From assembly GCA_028455995.1 (NCBI GenBank), contig JABELC010000002.1, positions 3,348,001 through 3,412,000 of the forward strand: 64,000 bases of DNA, given 5' to 3'. The first letter of the stretch is position 1, and each line of letters begins with the position of its first letter. Source of the DNA: Scleromitrula shiraiana. Taxonomy: Eukaryota; Ascomycota; Leotiomycetes; Helotiales; Sclerotiniaceae. Under the pieces are notes generated by a model. That model had not been told where the DNA came from and made no database searches. It saw only the letters and a program-made list of their open reading frames with translations. Position numbers and translations under genes: made by a program. Positions 33,521 to 46,001 of this stretch are shown piece after piece.

Positions 33521-35867
33521 AATGGGCTTAACTTTGGTAGAAAGAAGATGAAGAGATTATCGATGGAATATGGAAAGTAATGTATATTGGATGGAACAGA
33601 ATTTTGATGATGTTCTCTTTTCTTCAAGGCTGTTGATTTGTTGATGGGTAAAGGTGTAAGGTAGAAGTTGGAAGGAAGTATAAGGTATAAGGTATAAGGT
33701 ATCACATAAATCACATAAAGTCTGTGTCGCCTTATCGGCTTTCGGCTCTTTCGAATGATTGGATCAATTTAAGTAAAGCACAAGGCTAGATTACTAGGCT
33801 TAAGTTACGAAACGAAATCGAAATTTAGGTAGAAAATGTCAACGCGTTTCTTTGAGAAAACATTCCATCAAGTAAAGTAAAGCTTACCTACCTACTACCT
33901 ATTAGAACTATATAGCTTACATAATGTACTTATCTCCTTACTAAATAATTATTAGTGTTAATAATACTCAGTATAGAACTATTGTAATTCTCATTAATTC
34001 GATATCTAATTGACTTGAAGGAGGACTCTCTGAATGAGAAGAACTAATAATCATATTAATAAATGAAGTAATAAAATAGATACAAATGTAGAAAAAAACT
34101 ACATGTATATTTAATTATACTTATTATTATTATTAATTATTTATTATTTATTATTCACTTACCTAACATTAGAAAAGTAGCATTTATCTATCTCAACTCA
34201 ACATTGGTTATGTATGCCGTTATGCCGTATACCGTATACCGTATACCGTATACCGTATGCCAATTCCCAACACAGCACTTATTATTATTACTTACCGAAC
34301 TGTATGACGGGGAGCTATGCTCACCAGTAGGTATTACATAGCACTTGAGACAAAAGAACTGCACTGCACTACACTGCACTACACTTCACTGCAGTTTGAG
34401 GTCATATTTGAGGTCATATTTGAGGTCATATTTGATATCATTTTCATTCTTCTCAATTTTTACTCCGGATTTAGTTTTATCTTTCCAAATAATCTTCATC
34501 AGCATCCCCATTCTCACATCCTCACATTCTCACATCCTCTTTTATTGACCTGCTGCCCAGCTTGAGTATATTAATTATATTGAATAGTAACCTTACACAA
34601 TACAATACAATATCAATACAATCAATCAATCCATATATTTACATATTATATATAAACACAGCAACCACCAATAAAAAGCCGTTCAATTTATTAATTTACT
34701 TATTTATTTATTTAATCCTTCCCGGTGCTTAGGTCAAAAAAAGTCACCTCATCCTACATGCACATGCACATGCACATGCTCATGCTCATGCTCATGCTCA
34801 TGCTCATGCACCATTACAAGCCAAGATTTTATTTGAAATATTGGTACTGGTACTGGTATCGGTATCGCATTACCATTTGATAGTAACAACCTTGGGAAGG
34901 AAGCAAAAACAGAGTACTGTACAGACGACTGAGAGACATAAGCATCCTTTTTCCAAGATTGTGAAGAGGAGGGAAGCGCGCAAAGATCGCCAACAATTTT
35001 TATTCCCGTCATCCACCAGATCCACCTGATCTCTACGGAAGATCTTTAAAAGGTTTGTTGGCTATTTGTTTATTACTTCGATACTTCAAGTATTTTTCAT
35101 ATTATCTTCTTTACCTTAGAACTACCTACCTCTTACCTCTTACCTCGACTCGACTCAACTTAACTTAACTTACCTCTCCTCTTATTCTTCTTATTCTTCC
35201 TTGCCTAGTACCCATACCATCATATCATCCATACCTACATACCTACATACCTACATACCTACATACCTACATACCTACGCTACGTTACTATGTAGCTGGT
35301 GACATTTGAAATTCACCAAAAGAAAAGCTCACAGCTCATCCCCCCCCTAAGCGCCTTTTCAACGTACCAACCTTCACCTTCACAGATAGAATACTTTTCA
35401 AGGTTCTTTCTTTTCTTAGAATTTAAACCAATTTTAATTTACTTATTTAATAAATTTATATAATGCAACAACAATTAATTAACTTTTCCAATTAAAACAG
35501 AGGAAGAACTCTTATTAGAGATTCACACATACAAGTCTTCAAACAAAATCTTTATACCTCATTCTTTTTGAGTCTGCGTATCTTCGTATCTTCAAAAAGT
35601 TTCCTATCAAATCGAATGCATCATCTGCTTCCACTTCTACTTCCATTTACTGTTGTGGTCTTGGTATCTTAGCTTGCTTGCTTGCCTTAAGCTTCCACAA
35701 GATTGTGCAAACGCGGGAGCTAATGCTAATTTAAAAAAAAAAAGATTCAGCTTAAAGCTTCCACGGCTGCTTCAGATATCCGATGGTACAACTATTCGGA
35801 ATCATTTTCTTTACTGGTATAGAAATAAAAAGTTACTTCCAGTCGGAACATTTTATTTACAATTAAA
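33521..35867. other. Long divergent spacer RPT6/VNX1 rich in short tandem repeats
   Basis: 2.35 kb without a supported gene. Repeats seen: TATAAGG x3 (about 33677-33700), ATT-type text (34120-34155), CCGTATA-type 7-mers (34214-34258), a 12-bp unit TTTGAGGTCATA x3 (34395-34434), CATGCA/CATGCT hexamers (34757-34808) and ACCTACAT octamers (35231-35278). ORFs through these are low-complexity artefacts. The 3' 800 bp is probably the promoter and leader of the antiporter gene. Confidence 0.6.
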
Positions 35868-38800
35868 ATGTCTCCAACTTCCGGCGAGTCTTCAACATCT
35901 GCAAAAGATGCTAAAGATTCCACTACTCAAAATCAACCCCCCCAATCTCAATCCGAAATGTCAGAGCCTACAAGTCCAACCGACACGAGGCATCCACTAG
36001 CCAAAGTTGAAACTATCTCCCAGCGAAATGATGGACTTGCTGAAAGCTTCCAATCAACAGAAACAATGCGGCGAAGACCAGAACCGACATCATATGGTAC
36101 GCAACTTTTATGCATTCCCGCATAGCGCATTACGCGCATCTTGCGCATCTTGCGCATCGTGCGGTTGTTCAACTTGTAGTCAAACCTATCACTAATAATA
36201 TCTTAATATAGGAACAATACAACCCACTACACCAACCCCACATTCCGTAGATCACAGAAATAGCGAGTCTTCCCTTATCAGTGAACGACCTCCTCAACCT
36301 CAAAGTACAGAGTCATCCCGATCATTTCAGCCAACGAGATCACCCATGTTGGGACCTTCTGAGCGTGGTCGGCCAGGCCAGCGACCAAAGAAACCTCCTA
36401 TGCCGCGTCGAGCCTCCTCGAATGTACAAGCACCACATAGAGGTCAGGAATTTTCGGTAGATGATGATGTGAACGAAATGGAAGATGATTTGAACAGACA
36501 AGCGGGTCTTGGAATTGGAGGTGTAACATCTGGTTTTGGACCTGCAAGGCATACGCCAGGAACTGTGAGGCGGCGACCAGCACCAACTCAACCAACACTA
36601 CCAAGGGTAGATTCCACACATGAGGATGAGTTAGAGGCTGAAGCTGAAGTGGAGGGCTCTATGGTTGGAGATAGGAACCAGGATGATCCTATGGCTACAT
36701 CCGGTGAAGGCACACTTCATGGAGGGGATGGTGCCAGAGATGACGAAGATGATGATGATGATGATGATGAGGCTGACTTAAGTGATGCGGAAAGCTTCAC
36801 ATTGAAAGACCGTCAGGAAGCTATAAACGAGACCCATCCTTTCGGTATAAGGATTTGGAAACCAGCATTATACAAAAAGAGTAGATCTGTTCAGAAGACC
36901 GCCGAGGGTGACATTCATTCGTCCCCAGGTACCCGTGCCCCTAAAGTTTTAATTTTCTTCAACATTTTCTGGACCCTTGCGTTTGGATGGTGGCTAGGAC
37001 TTGCAGCTTTTCTTGGAGCGGTGGTATGCTTTGTGTTTGGGGCAGCACCAAGTGCGATCGAATATGGTCGAGTGCTCTATGGTCTTTCCGGCTATTTGAT
37101 CTACCCTTTTGGGAAATTTGTTCGTCTGGAACAAGATGAAGCATATGCTCACGAAGATCAAGGAGAGGGCCGTACCATTACAGAATACGAGCAATGGCAA
37201 AGCGGAGACATCGAGGATGGGAGATTGTTTTTTGGCCCTCAGAACAGTCGGTCAATCGTAGGAAGATCTAGGAGAAGTATTGACTCACTTGGCGGCAGCG
37301 AAACGGACAGCCTTCTCGGCCGTTCAAGGCATGCAGTACGACGAGATGACTCGATGCGACCTTCTAAGAGAAGATTGTTTGGCAGAGGACAATGGAATAC
37401 TGGACGCGTCATCTTCTTTCTATTTTTCTATGGACTAATCACGCCTTTGCTATTCATTGTCTCTGGCATATGTTGGTTCTTCGTCTTCTCAATCCCGATG
37501 GGTAAAGTTACTATGTTGCTATTTGACCACCTACGCCGACATCCTTTGGCTTTATCTTTCCAATCCGATTCCGCATACTCTCGTGGCTCTACTCCGAATT
37601 CCTCTATCCTTGTTTGCACGTACCGCGCCGTGGGAATTAAATATTGGAAGTATACAGTCGATGGTACCAACATCTTCCTCATCAATCTCATGGGAGTGGT
37701 CTTATTTGTAATATTCGATTACTGGATTCTTCTGGAAGTCCTCGGAATGGACCTAGTTATCACCCATCCGGCCTTCTTGTTTATCATGTCATTGTTCTCG
37801 ATCATCCCCTTGGCTTACTTCATAGGACAAGCTGTGGCTTCAATTTCTGCTCAATCTTCGATGGGACTTGGTGCCGCAATAAATGCATTTTTCTCTACAC
37901 TTGTAGAAGTCTTCCTCTACTGTATTGCCCTAAATCAGGGCAAGGGACAACTCGTTGAAGGTAGTATCATAGGAAGCATTTTCGCGGGTATTCTATTCTT
38001 ACCTGGATTATCAATGTGCTTTGGTGCTATCAAAAGGAAAACTCAACGTTTCAATGCCAAGTCTGCAGGTGTGACATCAACGATGCTGCTCTTTGCCGTT
38101 CTTGCGGCTTTTGGTCCAACCCTCTTCTATCAAATATACGGAACTGCAAGTAGACTATTCCTTAAATTTACAGTTAATATGAACTAACACCAATAAATAG
38201 CACGAGCTGAATTGCCTTTCCTGCATCGATTCACATGATACCTCGCAAAGTCGTGACTGTCGTCGCTGTTACTTCTCACAAACACCTTCACTAGATGACA
38301 GATTTTACCTTGAGGCTGTACGGCCATATTGTTGGTTTGCTGCCGTTCTTCTATTCCTCTCTTATGTTATTGGGCTATGGTTTACACTCCGAACTCACGC
38401 CGCGGTCATATGGAACAGTGAAGCAGATGAGAAACAGAAGCATGAAATCACTACTAATGCTCAACAGCCTATGAGTGGGGCGAAATCACGACAAAATTAT
38501 CAGAGCTCTTCCGACGCTCGTGGGGCTGAGATTCGTGATTCGCAACTTTATAAGCGCATTCTTGGACAATCTTTAAAACAAGTTGGTTTAAGCCCCAAAG
38601 ATGATGGAAGGCAAGATAACGTGGATGATTCAAGTCATAATGGTACTGTACAGACACCGCATGTAGTTCCTCCAAAAAGCGCTACTGGAGAAAGCATGAG
38701 GTCCGAGATGAATATTCCGGGCTTTACCGATATCCAAAATACAACGCTCGTCCGAGAAGTTGCCGAAATGGCAGCAACTGCTGCTACAATCGCTGCTAGG

Positions 38801-39602
38801 GATGCAGTTGGTCGTCTTCCTCGAAGGACTTCTGCCATGTCACACGGTACTCAAAAATTACCTCCTTTGCGAACTACTGTTGTCCCTCCTGACGGCGAAG
38901 ACACTGGCCATGCAGAACTCCATGCCGCTCCCGGTGGTGGTCACGATGCTCCAAATTGGAGCAGGATGAAGAGTTCAATTATCCTGTGCGGGGCGACTAT
39001 TTTGTATGCTCTTATCGCGGAGATTTTAGTGAACACGGTTGACGTAGTACTCTCCAATGTGGCTATCGACGAGAAGTTTCTAGGCATTACACTTTTTGCA
39101 CTTGTGCCGAACACTACTGAGTTCCTCGTATGTGTCTCTCTGATCTCTTTCTGTGGAATGACAGCTAACAGAATTTTAGAACGCCATTTCCTTCGCTATG
39201 AATGGAAACATCGCATTGTCCATGGAAATTGGATCTGCTTATGCCCTCCAAGTGTGTTTGCTTCAGATACCAGCTCTTGTGTTGTTCAGTGCTATAAATG
39301 GACAATGGCTAGAAGGCTCGGACCTTATTGACAAAACTTTCAGTCTCATATTTCCGCAGTGGGACATGGTCACAGTCATCCTCTGTGTCTTCTTACTTAG
39401 TTACATGTACGGTGAAGGAAAGAGTAACTATTTCAAGGGATCTATCTTACTCTTGAGCTATCTCGTCGTTATCGTTGGCTTCTACTTTTCTGGGTTGACA
39501 GATCTTGAGGCCATGGGCGAGAGTCGTTTCGATATTATGACTGCAGGAGGTAGTTTCAAAACTATCGGTAGGGGCAAGTCAGGAGTTGCCTTCCAACAAT
39601 GA
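35868..39602 (+). CDS. VNX1: Vacuolar cation/H+ exchanger of the CAX family, Vnx1-type
   Basis: Exchanges cytosolic cations (K+/Na+ in yeast Vnx1, Ca2+ in relatives) for vacuolar or ER-membrane protons. Exons 35868-36096, 36212-38145, 38201-39127 and 39180-39602 keep phase and give 1170 aa; yeast Vnx1 is 908 aa. A disordered N-terminus with an acidic run (DDEDDDDDDDE) leads to paired helices (LIFFNIFWTLAFGWWLGLAA). The CAX halves contain AINAFFSTLVEVFLYC and, across the last splice, EFLNAISFAMNGNIALSMEI. The Cys-rich luminal text HELNCLSC...CRRCYF follows the second intron, as in Vnx1. That intron (38146-38200) begins with GC, not GT, and has a GAACTAAC branch point. Confidence 0.92.
38146..38200 (+). 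other. GC-AG intron in the VNX1 gene
   Basis: Exon 2 ends at 38145 with ...GGAACT and the intron opens GCAAGTAG, the only donor that joins TAC-GGA-ACT in phase 0 to CAC-GAG-CTG at 38201. It is 55 nt with CTAAC about 16 nt before the AG. GC donors with the remaining consensus AAGT are the usual minor class of U2 introns. Confidence 0.8.
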
Positions 39603-40370
39603 ATCTTTGGAGAAGAGTTCTTTTGAGAACTAGGACGGGTCCAATCTCCTTTAATCCTCTTTTTGTTAATATTCTCTCTATTTTGAGCGCTGGCGTTAAG
39701 GACATGGATGATAGCGTAGCGCATCAAGAGACTCTTCAGTTATTAGATACCACATTTCCTTGCAAAATTACACTATTTTTCACGAATGGGGGAGATAAAG
39801 TAGATATAATAATCTGTACGAATAGTAGGATGAAGGAGGAAAGTAAATAAATATGGCTAATTAAACGGAAAATTTCTATTATTATATTCTATTATCAATA
39901 TCCTTCTTGTCATGCTCATAAGTAGTTGATATATGTGTGAATCTAATCTAATGTGTTTATAAGAAGTTTAAAATGATATCTATCCACATGGATGAGTAGG
40001 GTCTGTCTTCTTCAATTCACTAAATAACTTCGGGCTTTGTACAAAATGCGACTAACAGCGAGACTAGCAAGCGCCACTTATGTGTTAGACCCGGTAGATC
40101 ATGATTCTTCAGCAGAGAAGCCACTATACTACCTCGTATGAGTGGGGGGCGAGGAGCTATAGCATAATATGGAGATGGGGGTATACGACACTATATAAAC
40201 GTCATTTCGCAACCGCTCTCTCACCCCTCTCTCAAATTCTCAACCACCATTTTCGCAAAACTTCAAGCTATTCTACCTAAATAAGTTATTCTCTTCCGAA
40301 TAGCTCACAACGTTACTATCTGTAACTGTAACTACTAATTCAAAATTCACTAAAGCACCGATTGTTCAAA
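39603..40370. promoter_or_regulatory. Promoter of the reductase gene
   Basis: 768 bp with no coding region. TATATAAA at 40192-40199 lies 172 bp before the start codon and is a plausible TATA box. A GTGGGG-type element (40142-40150) resembles a CreA/STRE-like G-rich site; function not shown. Confidence 0.45.
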
Positions 40371-41689
40371 ATGCACGTTCTACTCACTGGTATGGTAATA
40401 GCGATAGCTATATTTTCTTCCTTTTCCCCTCTTCTATTTCTACATCTCCCCGCACTGGATGAAAACCCCATTCACCAAATATCATATCTCCACTTCATGA
40501 TTCCGCAACAAATCACATACACAAGAAAATAGCACCCTCTAAAAATTCCCATCTAAAATCTTCTAGGTGGATCCGGCTTCATAGCCGCTCACATTCTCGA
40601 TATTCTCCTAGATCACGGCCACAGTGTTATAACTACCGTGCGATCTCAAGCAAAAATGGATGCTATTAAGGCTGCTCATCCAGATGTCCCCACTTCGAAA
40701 CTCGATCTTCGAATCGTGGAGGATATTTCTAAGGAGGGTGCTTTTGATGAGTGTGTGAAGAGTTGTGAGGATAAATTGGAGGCGGTTATACATACTGCTA
40801 GTCCGGTATGCTTTTATTCTTCACTTTCTTCAGTAATTACTTGGGGAGCATTTGGGCATGATAGGTTATTTATTAGAAGATTATGATTCATCAGAAAATT
40901 TACTAATCAAAATAACACATGTAGTTTCACTTCAATATAACAGATACAAAAAAAGATCTCCTCGATCCTGCTATCATTGGTACAACTGGTATCCTTAAAG
41001 CCATCAAGCAATATGCGCCCGGCGTCAAGCACGTCGTAGTTACCTCATCCTTTGCCGCAATCCTCAATCCATGGAAGGGTAACTGGCCAGAACATACCTA
41101 CTCCGAAGCTGATTGGAACCCTGTAACTCTCGAGCAAGCGTATGAGAATCCTGCAAATGGGTATCGTGCATCTAAGACTTTCGCCGAGAAAGCCGCATGG
41201 GACTTTATCGAGAATGAGAAGCCAAGTTTCACACTTAGTACGATGAACCCTCCCTTGGTTCTGGGCCCTATTGTTCATTATTTGAATTCGTTGGATGCAT
41301 TGAATACTTCCAATCAACGAGTACGAAATCTTATGACTGGGAAGTGTAAGGAGGAGATTCCGGACACGGGAATGTGTATTTGGGTTGATGTACGTGACTT
41401 AGCATTGGCGCATGTGAGAGCCATCGAGGTATCCGAGGCGGTCGGAAAGAGATTCTTCATTACAGCAGGATTATTTAGCAACAAGGAAATTTGCGAGATT
41501 ATTCGTAAGAATTTTCCGGATTTGGAGAAGGAATTACCCGGCAAGGATGTCAAGGGCGGTGATTATCCTGAAGGGGGGATGTTTAAGTATGATAACAGAA
41601 GGACTGTGGATGTGTTGGGCATCAAGTTTAGAGGTCTAGAAGAAAGTATCATAGATACGGTTAAGAGCTTAAAGGATGTTGGTGCTTAG
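40371..41689 (+). CDS. NAD(P)-dependent reductase of the dihydroflavonol-reductase/Gre2 family
   Basis: Extended short-chain dehydrogenase that reduces aldehydes or ketones; cytosolic. Exons 40371-40389, 40567-40805 and 40925-41689 are in phase and give 340 aa, the Gre2 length. The Rossmann loop LLTGGSGFIAAHILD is built across the first intron, so the 19-nt first exon is required. VIHTASPFHF marks strand 4, VVVTSSFAAIL carries the catalytic Ser, and the YxxxK motif is NGYRASKTFAEKAAW. MNPPLVLGPIVH follows, typical of the family. Yeast Gre2 acts on methylglyoxal and many ketones; the native substrate here is unknown. It stands alone between a cation exchanger and an F-box gene, with no biosynthetic cluster around it. 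Confidence 0.9.
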
Positions 41690-41782
41690 GTTTGAAGCGT
41701 TTTCCGATGAGATCAATAAGAAGAACCGATTACATTACTATTGCCCAATGTCGTCTTTGAGAAGAAATATGTTGTGAAAGTA

Positions 41783-43654
41783 TCATGAGGTATCATCACC
41801 CATCTCTTTGATGTTAGTTTTCTCTGTCTTGCCCGTTGAGCGAATACCGACCAACATTAATCGCGGATTCTCTGGTAAGGGTGTACTTTCATCGAAACTC
41901 CATATCACACATTTACGATCTGACTTGTAAACCAAAAAATTATCATCCCCCCATACAACCGCCTCGGAATTCAACTGAAAGGGTTCACCAGGGCAAGATT
42001 GTAGTTCTGTATCAGCACTCAAACAAAACGTAAATCCAATACTACCATTAGTCCTAATAGTCGCTAGATCTCTTGGGTACTCGATCACAGCCCCTTGGCG
42101 AATCCGTGTTTGGCAACTGTCGAAGGATAGTATCACATTAAATTCGAAGTCGGGATGAACGAACAAGGCTTGATTACGCCAGAACAGAGGTGTGACAAAT
42201 CCCATGTGGTTACTATATGTATTGAACTCTTGTGTGAATATATTGAACGACATGAAGTAGAACACCAAAGATGTCCCACGTTGACATTCATGGGGATGTT
42301 TCCAAGACGAAGAGGTCGGTGATTCTAGTGCAGGAGCAGAATTGGCGTGTGTCAGTTGGATAACGACAAGTCCATCGTCATCCATAGACTCAATTTTAAA
42401 TTGTTCGTTTCCGCCTAAACACAGAGCGAGGTTGCGCTCCCAGGTCGCGTATGACTTTCCCTCAATGATCTCCTGCACAAACATTTCGGGTATGGGTTGT
42501 CTGCCCCAATTAGATAATTCATAAGGCTGATAAAAGATAAAAATATGATTCTCCTCTGTAGGGTGGAAGATCACAGCAGTAACATGAAACTTCAAATCAG
42601 ACTGCTGCTGATCGAACCATGATGTTGACCTATCAACTTTTTGAACCGGACCTCCAACTGTCCAAATCAGGACCTCAGGAGTGCTATTTCGAGATTGGAC
42701 GAGTACAGCAACTTGGTTGTTATGCGCAGCCAGTATCTGGATGTGGTTCTCAAGACGGACACTTATTGGATCGACTTCGTGATCAAGTAACCAAGCAGTG
42801 ACACGGGGATTGCTAATAAGCATCAGCAAACTCTTGCTCATATTGTCTACATATATAGCAAAGGTTTTGTTTGAGAAGCGAAGAGAACGTAACCTACGGA
42901 ATGTTTGTACAGGCCAAAAGGTATTTATCGGAGAGCAGCCACGATTCCAGTGGTCTTCTTTGTTCTTCTGCGTAGCGTACTGAAATACCAGTTCGGAGGT
43001 TGTCAACTAGAACAGAGGTTCGCATTGTTCTCGTTGCCACTCTCCCATTACAATACTGGAATTCATTTGATGAGATATCATATGGTTCTGAAGGGCTTGA
43101 ATCAGAATCATAGAGTGCCTTGAAATGATATTGTCCGCGAAGCCGTTTCAGTCGTCTTTTGCACATTTCGGGAAATACAGCGGCGACCTTTTCAAGTTGC
43201 AACTTCTTGTTCTCGTCACTCAAAAATATGTATTCCCGTTCCCAGGTTCCACGAAAATGTAGTCGGAGTAATTCACTACAAACCCTTCTGCTAGACAATT
43301 TCCTCCTCCAATCTCGCGATACACAGCGCATAGCCATGAAATCTTCTAGATCGAGTTCTTTGAACACAAATACAAGGAGCTCAATAGGAAAATTTGCTAT
43401 GATATCATATTGAAAGTTGAGCCCATCAAAGTGAGCCTTTAGCATACGTAGCTCTCCGAATGTTAATGCCGAGCTATTAAGAACCTCTTGAATACTACTC
43501 GGACTTAGTATATGTAGTTTTGTTATCACCAGGGCAAAGGGAGATAATCCAGGCCTTACGCTGATTTACGCAGTTCGATATCAGACTTGCCATCCTCGAG
43601 TCTCATCCCATCAAGAGCTCTCACGATACTTTTGGTATCCATGGTAGACATCAT
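41783..43654 (-). CDS. F-box protein with a long C-terminal propeller-like region
   Basis: Likely substrate receptor of an SCF ubiquitin ligase. Preferred exons 43560-43654, 42898-43494 and 41783-42830 give 579 aa, all in phase. The F-box is at about residues 70-110 (IANFPIELLVFVFKELDLEDF, CVSRDWRRKL). The C-terminal half has repeated beta-strand text (NGRVATRTMRTSVLVDNLRT, LSDKYLLAC, HNNQVAVLVQS) as in fungal F-box/WD-like proteins, although classic WD repeats are not obvious. The ATG at 43654 is used because it joins, through a GTAAGG...GAGTAG intron, to the long frame, which otherwise opens only with GTG. The second intron (42831-42897, GTAGGT donor) has a weak, purine-rich acceptor, and a readable frame overlaps it, so a frame break there cannot be excluded. 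The target is unknown. Confidence 0.75.
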
Positions 43655-45270
43655 TAAGAGTCTTTTTCAAATAAAGCTCTTGTGTTCCAAAGAGATAATG
43701 AATGAATTTGGATAAAGTGATGATTGCGTTATCTTGATCTTGCTGTTCACGACTTTGAAATTAACTACCTGGAAATTTGAATATGGAATCGAAAGCAACT
43801 AAACTCTGGATGCTATTCAATTCATTGCAAGATAGATCGGAATGTAAATTCTTTGAATCCCATTGAACGAATCGATTTCTTGCCAAAGAATGTCCAATAA
43901 TGAGGTTCGAGATTCCATTTAAGTAGGATAGATGTGATGGATGGATGGATGGATGTATTTGTTTGTTTATTGTTTGTGTTACTCGACATAAAGCAGCCAC
44001 CATAGTAATGAACCAATACTCGAGTAAAGAAAGTCACATGTGTTCCGGTATCATATTTTATTTTGCTACATTTGCTTACCTGGTTACACTGATCCTAATA
44101 AAACTAGAAAAAGCGAAGAATTTGAAGGGACAATAACAATAATTGAGCAGACGGAATATCTAAAGGATAAAAAAAAGGTTCGAGGCCCCTATTCTGAATT
44201 GAAATACTAGAACTACTGGGTGGTAAAAAAATAGATAGATAGATAGATACATACATACATACATATATAGATAGATAGATAGATAGATAGATATATAGAT
44301 AGATACATATCTAGGTAATTCCATGTTAAATGGAGCTATGGACGTCACACCATTTGAAGTATGCATGCGGCTTCTTATTGATCCGAAAGATACTGAGTAC
44401 TTCATATCTAATCTCGAGATAGGTGATACACATTGCCTGTCATCAAGTAAAGTAGTGCGTGCAGGTGTGTGGGTGATATAGAGATCTCTAGGTTTTATGA
44501 GAGGATTCTCAAGGGGGATAGCAACAGTTAAGTAATAAGTTACAGTACTTTTTACTTTTTACTTTAAAAGATTAATGATTAATAATTAATAATTACTTTG
44601 GACCTTATTACTTATACCCTTATTACTTATACCCTTATTACTTATACCCTTATTACTTATACAGCTGAAATACAAGCCAAACGAGTAACTGTATACAAAT
44701 AGTACCATATCTGAAGTATGTATGTAGAAATTGACTGAGTCTAATAATAGTTTTACGATCCTACTAGATATCAATACTAGATATCAATACTATAATACTA
44801 AATATCAATACTTAAATATCAATACTAAATATCAATACTAAATATCAATACTGAATATCAATACTAGATATCAAATTTACCTTATTATTACTCCAATAGG
44901 TAATAATTAATTCAAACCCCTACTAATAACTAATAAGTAATTCAATCACCAAGCAAGCAATCGTAAAAGAAAAGGGAAGAGAAAAAAATATTTTAAACAC
45001 TTTATTATTTAAGGAGGGCGTTTTGAAAAAGCTCATACAGCTCAATTGCTCACATATGGAATAGTGTGTTAATCTTCCTTCTTCCTTCTTCCTTCTCCCT
45101 TTTCCCTTATCCCTTGTATGTATGACGAGTAAAAATACAGATACAGATACAGATACAGATACAAATAAATACACAATACAATTTGAATTAAATTGAACAT
45201 ATAAAAAGTATTACAATATTATTATTATTATTATTATTATTGTTATTATTATTACTACTACTATTACTAC

Positions 45271-45315
<45 letters not shown>

Positions 45316-46001
45316 CGTTGGATTGGGATTTATATTGGATCTTTTTTTTTTCTTTCTTTCTTTTTTTACTCCTTTCCTTCATCTTCCTTTACTCGACCTC
45401 TTTTTAACAAATTAAAAGACCAAAACTTTATCACCAGAAACGGGCAGACTAAAGATTCAGATTCAGACTTGAGTCGGACTTTATTCCAAAATTGAAACGA
45501 AATATCGTTTGAAAATCATAACTCATATAAATCATATAAATCATATAACTCATATAACTCATATAACTCATATATATCCTCTACTCAACCAATTCATGGA
45601 AGAACGACATCTTTTACTTCAATTCAATTAATTCATCTATCTGTATTCATATACAAAGATCATCTCCATAACATATACCTCATATCTCAAAATTCCACTA
45701 AAACATCACCACCAATCAATTCCATTCCATATCATAGTACGCGAGGCTGAGGTGTCTCGGGAAGTTGCAGCATAGCAAGTGGCATTAAGACAAAGAAGAT
45801 CTTCTAGCATCATCAGGTTCTCAGTCAGCATTTTAAAGCTCTATCAATATTGCGTGCAATGAGGTTCGTCTACCCCCTTTCACAAACTCCTATATTTCAA
45901 ATTGCTTCTCATCTCCACACCTCACTGTGCTAAATTTTGAGCTTCAATAGGAGTTGAGAACCTTGCACATTGCGCCAATATTAACCTCTCCAGGTAACGC
46001 G
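43655..46001. repeat. Repeat-dense divergent spacer F-box/HSF gene
   Basis: 2.35 kb with no supported gene. Tandem arrays seen: GATA/CATA tetramers (44229-44300); four copies of the 15-mer CCTTATTACTTATAC (44603-44662); about eight copies of a degenerate 13-mer ATATCAATACTAA (44763-44873); AGATAC hexamers (45139-45161); ATT/ACT triplets (45215-45315); ATATAACTC-type units (45524-45576). Small frames across them are artefacts. The HSF gene leader probably begins in the last few hundred bases. Confidence 0.75.

Noticed and set aside
45188..45382. Poly-Asn frame
   Set aside because: Translation of an ATT microsatellite on the minus strand.
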